Below the pieces are notes generated by a model. That model saw only the letters and a program-made list of their open reading frames with translations, was not told the DNA's origin and ran no database searches. DNA of 8,921 bases from contig DLXL01000050.1 in assembly GCA_003448025.1 (NCBI GenBank), forward strand, positions 1-8,921, written 5' to 3'. Below are positions 1-6,395 of this stretch, piece after piece (within the stretch, counting starts at the first letter, position 1; each line of letters opens with the position of its first letter). The position numbers and the translations under genes were made by a program. The DNA comes from Saprospirales bacterium. GTDB lineage: Bacteria; Bacteroidota; Bacteroidia; Chitinophagales; Saprospiraceae.

Positions 1-897
1 GTATCACTTTTTTACAACTATTATTTAACTCATCATATGGTGATAGATTTCTATGATTTTTCTAGATATAAAATAATTAACGCACGATCGCAGATAAAAG
101 CCGACGAACCATCCATTTTTTACCAAAATGAGGGTTTCCTAGATGTAAAAATTTGGGATAATAAAAAAAATAAACTGGTTTCCCCATCTAGTTTTAGTAT
201 TCCATCACTATCTGTTTTATCACAACGTAGGGGTTTGTCGGTTTTAACAGGTTTAGCTGAGACCTATGAACGGATTCGCTTATATCGGGAATGGTCTTTT
301 GGCAGGAATACTATTTTTCGTAAACCGCAACAAGCTGATCTTCAAAACGATCGGATGGAACCTGATTTTTCAAATTTGGGTATGATCCTCTCTCGGTTAC
401 GAAAAGACCCAAAAATTAAACGAGCGTTAGTTGATGCCTTAAAAGATTTATATGAAGGTGTAACTGATTTTGAGGTTATAATTGAGGGGGGAACCGTTCA
501 AGTGTTTTTTACTGAAGGTGATTTTTCCATACCTGCTACAAGGTTATCTGATGGCACGCTTCGTTATTTGTGTTTGTTGGCCATTTTGCTCGACCCAACT
601 CCTCCTCCGCTTGTTTGTATTGAAGAGCCAGAATTAGGACTACATCCTGACATATTACCCAAAATTGCGGACTTGCTTGTTGACGCATCAAGTCGAACAC
701 AACTAATTGTAACGACACATTCTGATGTATTGATTGATGCGCTTACAGAAAGACCAGAAGCAGTATTGGTTTTTGAAAAGGTAAACGGGCAAACAAAAAT
801 AAAAAGGTTAAACAAAAGTGATCTGGAACATTGGCTCAAAGACTATCGATTAGGCCAACTCTGGTTACGTGGCGAAATAGGAGGTACAAGATGGTAA
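1..897 (+). CDS. AAA_21/OLD-like ATPase, 5'-truncated by window edge
   Basis: This is the C-terminal part of an ABC/SMC-type ATPase of the AAA_21 (OLD/RecF-like) class. The frame is open from base 1 with no stop before the first ATG at 37, and the Walker A motif expected near the N terminus is absent, so the true start lies left of the window and the ATG at 37 is internal. Visible motifs are an ABC-signature-like SDGTLR (from nt 547), a Walker B with catalytic Glu in LVCIEEPELGLHPD (nt 610-651), and a switch histidine in TTHSD (nt 712-726). No signal peptide is seen, so a cytoplasmic location is expected. The stop codon overlaps the next gene by 7 nt, indicating an operon and probable translational coupling. 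In known two-gene systems such ATPases act with a TOPRIM-like effector. The ATPase class is secure; the biological role is inference. Confidence 0.88.
   Translation, partial: VSLFYNYYLTHHMVIDFYDFSRYKIINARSQIKADEPSIFYQNEGFLDVKIWDNKKNKLVSPSSFSIPSLSVLSQRRGLSVLTGLAETYERIRLYREWSFGRNTIFRKPQQADLQNDRMEPDFSNLGMILSRLRKDPKIKRALVDALKDLYEGVTDFEVIIEGGTVQVFFTEGDFSIPATRLSDGTLRYLCLLAILLDPTPPPLVCIEEPELGLHPDILPKIADLLVDASSRTQLIVTTHSDVLIDALTERPEAVLVFEKVNGQTKIKRLNKSDLEHWLKDYRLGQLWLRGEIGGTRW
879..885 (+). promoter_or_regulatory. Strong Shine-Dalgarno for the DUF4276 gene
   Basis: AGGAGGT lies 5 nt before the ATG at 891. It decides the start of the second gene: the in-frame ATG at 831 lies deep inside the ATPase gene and has no comparable site. 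The other genes in the window do not show such a motif. Confidence 0.75.
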
Positions 898-1481
898 ATA
901 TTAAAATCTACATTGAAGGAGGAGGAGAAGGAAAAGATCTGGATTCAAGGTTTCGTGAAGGATGGACTAAGTTTTTTAAATCAGCGGGATTGGAAGGCAA
1001 GATGCCTCGACCTGTGAGGGGTAAGGGTAGAGATAATACGTTTGATTTATTTTGTACAGCAATAAAACACGCGGGACCAAATGATCTTCCGTTACTTTTA
1101 GTTGACAGTGAAGATCCTGTACATCAAAACCACAATATTTGGGATCATTTAAGCGCACGTGATAAATGGAGCAAACCTGATAATGCAGATGAAAATCATG
1201 CATTTTTAATGGTTCAACTCATGGAAACATGGTTTTTAGCAGATACAAGGATTTTGAAGAGCTATTTTGGAAATAATTTTAACGAAAATAAAGTGCCCAA
1301 ATGGACTAACTTGGAGTCTGTTGAAAAATCCAAAGTGTTGAATGTATTAAATAAAGCTTCCAATGGCAAATATGAAAAGGGAAAAATTTCCTTTGAATTG
1401 CTCGGTAGATTAAATGTAGAAATAGTTAAAGCAAAATTACCAAATGCCAAAAGGCTGCTAGATTACTTACAAGAGCTATAA
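891..1481 (+). CDS. DUF4276 family protein (TOPRIM-like), partner of the ATPase
   Basis: A 196-residue protein resembling the DUF4276 family, which is about this size and often sits directly downstream of AAA_21 ATPase genes. Seen in the sequence: a beta strand ending in an acidic/glycine motif, IYIEGGGEG (residues 6-14, Glu9 and Glu13); a second hydrophobic strand ending in an acidic cluster, LLLVDSED (68-75, Asp72, Glu74, Asp75); and a conserved-looking LMVQLMETWFLAD (106-118). A Glu after the first strand and a D-x-(E)-D after a later strand match the metal-binding layout of TOPRIM nucleases, so a nuclease-like role is plausible but unproven. The start at 891 is chosen for the Shine-Dalgarno at 879-885 and for the short ATGGTAA overlap with the ATPase stop. 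No signal peptide or membrane segment is seen. The family match is made from remembered motifs, not a search. Confidence 0.8.
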   Translation: MVNIKIYIEGGGEGKDLDSRFREGWTKFFKSAGLEGKMPRPVRGKGRDNTFDLFCTAIKHAGPNDLPLLLVDSEDPVHQNHNIWDHLSARDKWSKPDNADENHAFLMVQLMETWFLADTRILKSYFGNNFNENKVPKWTNLESVEKSKVLNVLNKASNGKYEKGKISFELLGRLNVEIVKAKLPNAKRLLDYLQEL

Positions 1482-1490
1482 TGTGTTGGA

Positions 1491-1529
1491 GGTGCTTTCT
1501 ATAAATCTTATAAATTATCAGAAAGCACC
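1491..1529. terminator. Inverted repeat between convergent genes, possible terminator
   Basis: GGTGCTTTCT (1491-1500) and AGAAAGCACC (1520-1529) are perfect 10-bp complements around a 19-nt AT-rich loop. The stem can extend by ATAA/TTAT if one C bulges. It lies 9 nt after the DUF4276 stop and 58 nt beyond the protease stop, where a bidirectional terminator would be expected. Neither side has a clean U tract in the right direction (the plus side is followed by CCCAAAAAAC), so the terminator call rests on structure and position only. Confidence 0.45.
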
Positions 1530-1586
1530 CCAAAAAACACTAAAACCAAGGCCATTAAGCCTACTGCGGGAAATAAACCCTTGACC

Positions 1587-3371
1587 CTACCTTCCCCGCA
1601 CCACCAATTTCCCACCAGTTACACCGCTTTCGCTTTTGAGTTTCCAGAAGTAAACGCCTGCCGGTTGCCGTGCTAAATCAATGCGACGGGATTCGCGGCC
1701 CTGGGCCTGCCATTGCTGTAAGAGGATTTGTTTGCCTTCCTGGTTTAGTATCTCCAGCGTAGTTTCCCCTTTCAAATAATCAAACTGAAACCATACGGCA
1801 TCCGAAGCCGGATTAGGCGATACGCTAACTTCCGGTTGAAGAAGGACATTGGCGCTGTTAACCGGAGCTTCCCATTCCAGCGCAGCCTGAACGGCGCCCA
1901 GGGCATCCACCCGCCCCCAGCCGAAAGCATGATTGGGTCGTGCCGTTCCAAGATTGTTGTCGCAATCCAAAGTATCGGAGAGATAGACAGCTGTTTGTTC
2001 CACAATATCTTCAATATCATCTACAAAACCTGCAATCTCGGGCCGTGCAGAGATTACGAGCGCTACTAATCCCGCCACGTGCGGACCGGCCATGCTGGTG
2101 CCGCTATAATTGGCATAGTTACCCCCTGGAACAGAAGAGCGAACATCCTGACCTGGAGCGCTCACATTGGGTTTAATCCGATCACTGCCGTCTATTTTCA
2201 CCGGACCACGATTACTGTATGGAGAAATCAGGTCGTCATGACGCGTGGAACCAATGCTAAAACTTTCTTCAAAATAAGCCGGAGGACCAAAAGTAGAAGC
2301 GCAAGCCGGTCCTGCATTGCCATTACTCACTACAACCACTACGCCGGATTCCTTTAAGTTAACAACAGCTACGTGAATCAATTCATTAACGCTCAAATCC
2401 GTACAGCCTTCTACCTCAGGACAATACCAGGAGTTGTTGATCACATGCGGCGCTTTGTCCGGATCCGGATTTTGACCACCCAAATCGGTGGGGGCCAGGA
2501 ACCACTGGAAGCACTCCAGATAAGTGGATGGTTTGCCCCAGCCGCGCTCCATGTTGCGGCAGCCCACCCACTGTGCGCCTGGCGCCACACCTATCATGTT
2601 GCCAGCTTCATCGTCGCCGGTCATAGTACCCATGGTGTGGGTGCCATGACTATTGTCGTCGCAAGGCGCCTGGCTGTTCAAACCACAAGGATTGACACCT
2701 GGATTGCCGGATGTGTCGTTGTTTAGTGGATTTAGGTCGTGAATGGCATCATGCCAGTTATAATCGTGTTGGTTGCCGGTGTAGCCCCGGTATTTCTTGA
2801 GTATAGCCGGATGCCCCCAATCATAGCCAGTATCAGCACCGCCCACGGTAATGCCCTGGCCGGTGTAGCCCTGCGCCCAAACTTCCGGCGCCTGGATTTT
2901 AGCCACGCCCCATTCCACACCATTGCGATCCTGACTGGTGGTTGTGAAACTGTTCTGCTCCACCGGGCCATCAAACTTGACCCATGGATCGGCTGAAATG
3001 CTTGATACTTCCGGCAGTTCGGCTATGCGCTGGAGCAAATTCCCGGGTGCTTTGACGAGGGAGATGGCGTTCACCAAAAACAGGCTATTGGCTGCGGCTC
3101 CAGATTGGCGAACCAGTTCGAGTGCGTTTTTTTGCGAACGGGCGGCTGTTTGCTGCAAAGTTTGGAAAACGAATTGGGCCTTGGCAGATTTAGAAGGTAA
3201 CTGCTTTGCTTGGCTTATGTCAGCTTTTTCACGGAAAATCACCAACACATCCGGCGACTCCCCGCGCTGAATGGCGGCACGGAGTTCCGGCGCTATTTTT
3301 GTAGAAAGGTTTTGGGCAAAAAGTGACGAAATGAACAGGTTTAAAAGGATAGGAAGAAAAAATCTAGGCAT
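1587..3371 (-). CDS. Secreted subtilisin-like S8 protease (bacillopeptidase F-like) with T9SS tail
   Basis: A complete 594-residue secreted serine endopeptidase. Residues 1-20 are a signal peptide ending in LFAQ. Residues about 40-130 look like an inhibitor_I9-type prodomain that would chaperone folding and be removed. The S8 domain spans about 165-500, with catalytic Asp180 (GGADTGYD), His242 (NSHGTHT) and Ser426 (SGTSMAGPH), and the oxyanion Asn352 (SNGNAGP). Features such as KYRGYTGNQHDYNWHDA, QWFLAPTD and HVINNSW resemble the bacillopeptidase F-like subgroup. From about 513 there is a T9SS type A sorting domain (SVSPNPASDAVWF, ending GKLVVRGR), so export through the outer membrane is expected, with surface anchoring or release. 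All catalytic residues are present. Several Cys (229, 237, 271, 287, 317, 323, 357) may form disulfides. No clear Shine-Dalgarno is seen, as is usual in Bacteroidota. It is separated from the propeller gene upstream by 158 nt containing a large inverted repeat, so independent transcription is possible. The substrate is unknown. Confidence 0.95.
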   Translation of the reverse strand: MPRFFLPILLNLFISSLFAQNLSTKIAPELRAAIQRGESPDVLVIFREKADISQAKQLPSKSAKAQFVFQTLQQTAARSQKNALELVRQSGAAANSLFLVNAISLVKAPGNLLQRIAELPEVSSISADPWVKFDGPVEQNSFTTTSQDRNGVEWGVAKIQAPEVWAQGYTGQGITVGGADTGYDWGHPAILKKYRGYTGNQHDYNWHDAIHDLNPLNNDTSGNPGVNPCGLNSQAPCDDNSHGTHTMGTMTGDDEAGNMIGVAPGAQWVGCRNMERGWGKPSTYLECFQWFLAPTDLGGQNPDPDKAPHVINNSWYCPEVEGCTDLSVNELIHVAVVNLKESGVVVVVSNGNAGPACASTFGPPAYFEESFSIGSTRHDDLISPYSNRGPVKIDGSDRIKPNVSAPGQDVRSSVPGGNYANYSGTSMAGPHVAGLVALVISARPEIAGFVDDIEDIVEQTAVYLSDTLDCDNNLGTARPNHAFGWGRVDALGAVQAALEWEAPVNSANVLLQPEVSVSPNPASDAVWFQFDYLKGETTLEILNQEGKQILLQQWQAQGRESRRIDLARQPAGVYFWKLKSESGVTGGKLVVRGR

Positions 3372-3452
3372 GAGTTAGAAAGGATGGAATGATAGTTTTT
3401 GGTGGAATAGAGATGGCTTCGTTTGAAATCAATGAGAAGTATTAGGGAGGTG

Positions 3453-3516
3453 TTCACCGCAGAGGCGCAGAGGTTTAAATAACTGATTATCAAGCTCTCT
3501 GCGCCTCTGAGGTGAA
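3453..3516. repeat. Large near-perfect inverted repeat (CAGAGGCGCAGAG type)
   Basis: The arms at 3453-3472 and 3497-3516 are 20 nt each and complementary at 19 of 20 positions (the exception is A3510), around a 24-nt AT-rich loop. The core reads CAGAGGCGCAGAG on the plus strand of the left arm and its complement on the right. It fills the gap between the propeller gene stop (3530) and the protease gene start (3371). It could act as a processing hairpin or terminator for the upstream gene, although no U tract follows. I recall similar core sequences as dispersed repeats in several bacterial phyla, which suggests a mobile or REP-like element; copy number cannot be judged from this window. Confidence 0.8.
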
Positions 3517-3529
3517 TAAACTAACCATC

Positions 3530-6031
3530 CTAATCCCTTTTCACCACTTTTTCCCGGATCACGGTTGCGCCCAGCTCATTCACGGCATGCAGGAAATACA
3601 TGCCCGGTGATAAGGCTGCCACGTCTATCATCACCTCGTCCAATGGTTGGCGTGCCACCTTTTTGCGTAGAACGAGTCTGCCCATAGCATCAAACAGCTC
3701 AATATTGCCTTCAAACATTTCCCCGCTTACGGTTTTGAACAGCACCGCATTGGTGGCCGGATTTGGATATACACGGGCTTCGGATAGTTGTGGGTCTTTC
3801 GTGCTTACCAGATTTTCCAGGTCAATGGAATACACACCCCTACCGTGGGTGCCTGCGTATAGTTTACGGGTGTACTGGCGGATTTTCAAATCCAGTACAT
3901 ATACCGCTGGCATACCAATGCCATATGGTTTCCAGTCAATCTGGTCTGCATCGGTATAATATACCCCAATATCGGTGCCCACAATCAGATAATTGGTGAT
4001 GGAATCGTACAGGATACAGTTGGCAGGTACGTTGGGCAGGTTACCGGTAATGTTTGTGGCTGTTAGCCAATTATTTGTGGTGGTGAACACTTTTTTGCCC
4101 TGTGTATACCCGCCTTTGGTTACCCACATTCGGTCGTTGTTGGTGGGATGGATCCAGATCCGGGTAATGTCTTCACTGGTGGATACCAGTCGACTGGTCC
4201 AGTTTTGGCCGCCGTTTACGGTTTTGTACACCCGGTTGCCGCGTGTTACCGCGATAAAGTTGGTGTCGCTGGGCGACATGGCGATGTCGCGCAGGTCGTT
4301 TTCCGGTGCTCCGGTCAGGTTGTTGCTGATCTTGTGGAAATGGTCGCCGCGGTCGAAAGAGCGGAATACGTCTTCAAAAGCTACCAGGAAGGATTTGGGA
4401 TTCTGTGGGTTGAGGATAAACGGGGTTACCCAGTCGCCGGAAGGTTCACCGGGTATGTTATTGGCAATATTCACATCGGTCAGGAACCCATTGAGCGAAC
4501 GATAGATATCATTTCCGCCGTAATATTCCGTGTATATGATGTTACTATTGGTAGGATCGATGATCTGGCACATGGCATCACCGCCATTGGTGTGGCGCCA
4601 GCCGAATGGCGTGCGCAACCAACCGCCGTTGTCCTGCGAGCCGGCGGCAATTTTCAGTTGGCCGCCTTCGCTTATGGCAATACGATAAAACTGTGCAATA
4701 CCCAGGCCGTCCGACAGGTCGGTCCAAACCTGTGTGGATTCGTCGTAGCGATAAATCCCGCCATCATTGCAATACCATATTTCATTCGGGTTGTGTGGGC
4801 TGTGCACCAGGTCGTGCGCGTCTGCGTGTACCTCCGCGTGAATGCCGTCGTTGTACCAGTGGGTTATTTTTTCCCAGGTAGCCCCCTGGTCGCTGGATCT
4901 ACTTACAGATACCCCGCAGAGATAAACGATATTGGAATCTGTGGCCGAAAAGTTGAAAATACCCCAGTCATCTTCCGGTGCAGCATTGTCGGTGTAGGTC
5001 AGGCCACCATCTTTGGACAGCAGGAAACGTTTGCCATTGGAGAAGTGTACGCCGAGCCAGTTGGTCATAAGCGGACTAACCGCCAGGCGGATATCGTTAT
5101 TGGAAACCTGGAAATCAGACATTTGCACCCAGCTATGACCACCGTCGGTGCTTTTTATCACCTGACTGGTACCCCAATAATTGTGGTGCGCGGCGTAGAT
5201 AGTGGAATCATTGCCTGGCTGGAATTTGATATCGGTGTATTCGCCGGATCTTAGTACCTCCCAGGTATCGCCGCCATCAGTGCTACGGCGTAAGCCTTTG
5301 TTGGAAGCAGCGAAAAGCACCTGCGGATTACTTTGCGACATGATGAGGTTGTAGATTACATTTTCCTGGGATAGCTCCCAATCCAGTCCGGTGGGCGCCC
5401 AGGATTGACCGCCGTCGGTACTGCGATATACCCCCAGGTTCCAGTTCCACCAGCCGCCTTTATCGCCCAGAGAAATGTACATAATATCCGGATTTAGCGG
5501 ATTGATCAGGATCACGCTCACCGGCAGGTAAGGGAGGCCATCGCCCATGGGAGTCCAGTTGTTTCCAGCGTCAGACGTTTTCCAGAAACCGCCATCGGGC
5601 GTGCCGATGAAAAACGTATTAGGGTCGGTTGGGTGGAAGGCGATATGTTTGGTTCTGCCCATGCCCCAGTAGCCTGAAGCAGGGTTTTTGGTAGGGCCTT
5701 CGTTCGTCCAGATGGGCTGTTCGTTGCGATTTTGGGCTGCGGAGGCGGCAGATTTTTGGTATTCCAGCCACTGCGCGCGCAGATCCGGAAAAGAGCCGTC
5801 AGCTTTCACACGGTCGCGCCACCACCATTTCCAGCGCTCGTATTTGACGCGTTTGTTGTCCCAACAGTCGGTGTCTTCTTCCTGAAGATATTCATCGGCG
5901 AAGTAATCATCGAGTTGTTTACATATCTCATGATAATTTCGGGATGTGATGGGGATATCCAGGTCTGGCAGGGTTTGTGCAAACAGCGAGCAACTGAGCA
6001 GCAGAAAAAGAGCGGTAAACAGTTTATGCAT
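3530..6031 (-). CDS. Secreted BNR/Asp-box beta-propeller (VPS10/GH74-like) protein with T9SS tail
   Basis: An 833-residue secreted protein. Residues 1-19 are a signal peptide (MHKLFTALFLLLSCSLFAQ). Residues about 30-105 form a polar segment with an unusual Trp-rich stretch (KYERWKWWWRDR, 63-74). Residues about 105-740 are beta-propeller repeats with BNR/Asp-box motifs (S-x-D-x-G-x-x-W) near 152-159, 204-211, 250-257, 294-301, 339-346 and 379-386, and degenerate ones near 558-565 and 604-611. This layout is seen in sortilin/VPS10-like and GH74-like propellers; I see no basis for assigning glycosidase activity. Residues about 750-833 are a T9SS type A sorting domain (ARVYPNPATNAV, GMYFLHA, ending KVVKRD). 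The start at 6031 is chosen because it puts the signal peptide at the N terminus; the same frame stays open to an ATG at 6160, but that would add 43 residues of repeat-encoded sequence before the signal peptide. The likely role is surface binding of a polymer or protein; the ligand is unknown. Confidence 0.9.
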   Translation of the reverse strand: MHKLFTALFLLLSCSLFAQTLPDLDIPITSRNYHEICKQLDDYFADEYLQEEDTDCWDNKRVKYERWKWWWRDRVKADGSFPDLRAQWLEYQKSAASAAQNRNEQPIWTNEGPTKNPASGYWGMGRTKHIAFHPTDPNTFFIGTPDGGFWKTSDAGNNWTPMGDGLPYLPVSVILINPLNPDIMYISLGDKGGWWNWNLGVYRSTDGGQSWAPTGLDWELSQENVIYNLIMSQSNPQVLFAASNKGLRRSTDGGDTWEVLRSGEYTDIKFQPGNDSTIYAAHHNYWGTSQVIKSTDGGHSWVQMSDFQVSNNDIRLAVSPLMTNWLGVHFSNGKRFLLSKDGGLTYTDNAAPEDDWGIFNFSATDSNIVYLCGVSVSRSSDQGATWEKITHWYNDGIHAEVHADAHDLVHSPHNPNEIWYCNDGGIYRYDESTQVWTDLSDGLGIAQFYRIAISEGGQLKIAAGSQDNGGWLRTPFGWRHTNGGDAMCQIIDPTNSNIIYTEYYGGNDIYRSLNGFLTDVNIANNIPGEPSGDWVTPFILNPQNPKSFLVAFEDVFRSFDRGDHFHKISNNLTGAPENDLRDIAMSPSDTNFIAVTRGNRVYKTVNGGQNWTSRLVSTSEDITRIWIHPTNNDRMWVTKGGYTQGKKVFTTTNNWLTATNITGNLPNVPANCILYDSITNYLIVGTDIGVYYTDADQIDWKPYGIGMPAVYVLDLKIRQYTRKLYAGTHGRGVYSIDLENLVSTKDPQLSEARVYPNPATNAVLFKTVSGEMFEGNIELFDAMGRLVLRKKVARQPLDEVMIDVAALSPGMYFLHAVNELGATVIREKVVKRD

Positions 6032-6048
6032 GGAGAAAGCGAATGTAC

Positions 6049-6066
6049 CGGCGGGTTTAGCCGCCG
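6049..6066 (-). promoter_or_regulatory. Leader hairpin next to the propeller gene start
   Basis: CGGCGG (6049-6054) and CCGCCG (6061-6066) form a perfect GC-only 6-bp stem with a 6-nt loop, ending 17 nt upstream of the start codon in the propeller mRNA. It is close enough to influence ribosome access. The structure is seen; the effect is inference. Confidence 0.45.
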
Positions 6067-6072
6067 ATTTTG

Positions 6073-6124
6073 TTTGATGGGTTTGAAGGGTTTGAGGGGT
6101 TTGAGGGGTTTGAAGGGTTTGATG
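6073..6124. repeat. 9-bp minisatellite (TTTGARGGG), 5 full units plus 7 nt
   Basis: Tandem 9-bp units with consensus TTTGARGGG start at 6073, 6082, 6091, 6100 and 6109, with a partial unit at 6118-6124. Only the sixth and seventh positions of the unit vary (AT, AA, AG, AG, AA, then AT), a mirror-like order of variants. On the minus strand the units are pyrimidine-rich (CCCYTCAAA) and lie in the leader of the propeller gene. A 9-bp period keeps any reading frame open, which explains the spurious N-terminal extension of the propeller gene frame. Confidence 0.9.
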
Positions 6125-6127
6125 TAT

Positions 6128-6146
6128 CCCGGAATGATATTCCGGG
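6128..6146 (-). promoter_or_regulatory. Leader hairpin with 8-bp perfect stem
   Basis: CCCGGAAT (6128-6135) and ATTCCGGG (6139-6146) form a perfect 8-bp stem with a 3-nt loop. It lies between the U-tract hairpin and the 9-bp repeat within the predicted propeller gene leader, and is not followed by a U tract. Confidence 0.5.
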
Positions 6147-6160
6147 TTGACCGTTGGCAC

Positions 6161-6190
6161 AAATAAAAGAGGGAACCATTGGTTCCCTCT
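6161..6190 (-). terminator. Minus-strand intrinsic-terminator-like hairpin in the propeller leader
   Basis: The arms AGAGGGAACC (6168-6177) and GGTTCCCTCT (6181-6190) are perfect complements around ATT. Read on the minus strand, the stem is followed at once by TTTTATTT, the classic intrinsic terminator layout; on the plus strand no U tract follows. It lies only about 20-30 nt downstream of the predicted propeller promoter, so it is either an attenuator, the end of a very short transcript, or a stabilising 5' hairpin. Confidence 0.6.
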
Positions 6191-6215
6191 CGTGCACTAC
6201 GTTCAGAATGTGGGG

Positions 6216-6248
6216 CAAAGGTAAGGACGTTTTGTGATCATTTCCAAA
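6216..6248 (-). promoter_or_regulatory. Bacteroidota-type promoter for the propeller gene
   Basis: On the minus strand TTTG (6245-6248) and TACCTTTG (6216-6223) are separated by 21 nt, matching the Bacteroidota sigma-ABfr pattern of a -33 TTTG and a -7 TAnnTTTG. An AT-rich tract lies just upstream (6249-6285). Transcription should start a few bases left of 6216, giving a leader of roughly 175-180 nt before the start at 6031. The consensus match is exact; the start site is inferred. Confidence 0.6.
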
Positions 6249-6357
6249 AAGAATAAAAAAATTGAGTTTTTCTATTGAAATTCGACATCGTAAAGCGGGT
6301 TTATACGCTGTACACTGTCTTGCTCAAGTGCTGACGCCAAACACCCGCCCCACTTGG

Positions 6358-6373
6358 TCCCGAGTACTCGGGA
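6358..6373. promoter_or_regulatory. 16-bp perfect palindrome, possible operator
   Basis: TCCCGAGTACTCGGGA is a perfect 16-bp dyad with no loop, 69 nt upstream of the receptor start. Perfect unlooped symmetry suits a dimeric DNA-binding protein better than an RNA hairpin. It could be an operator for the receptor gene or part of a dispersed repeat; no regulator gene lies nearby in the window. Confidence 0.4.
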
Positions 6374-6374
6374 T

Positions 6375-6395
6375 GGATATTGGACATTGGTTATT
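6375..6395. repeat. Degenerate 7-bp tandem repeat (GGAYATT)
   Basis: Three adjacent 7-bp units, GGATATT, GGACATT and GGTTATT, follow the 16-bp palindrome with one base between them. Each carries a TT(G) that could serve as a -33 element for the receptor promoter. Three imperfect units are weak evidence on their own. Confidence 0.45.

Noticed and set aside
831..890. Longer form of the DUF4276 gene starting at the ATG at 831
   Set aside because: It would add 20 residues encoded entirely inside the ATPase gene. The start at 891 has a strong Shine-Dalgarno and begins directly with the family's first beta strand.
37..897. ATPase gene as a complete 286-residue protein starting at 37
   Set aside because: The frame is open to base 1 and the Walker A motif is missing, so the gene is cut by the window edge rather than complete.
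2373..2726. Plus-strand open frames opposite the protease gene
   Set aside because: They lie antisense to the conserved S8 catalytic region and have no family features or start signals.
4148..5254. 368-codon plus-strand open frame opposite the propeller gene
   Set aside because: It is antisense to clear beta-propeller coding sequence, shows no recognisable domain, and is a by-product of GC-rich codon usage.
6032..6160. 43-residue N-terminal extension of the propeller protein
   Set aside because: It is encoded by hairpins and the 9-bp repeat and would bury the signal peptide. The 9-bp period explains why the frame stays open.
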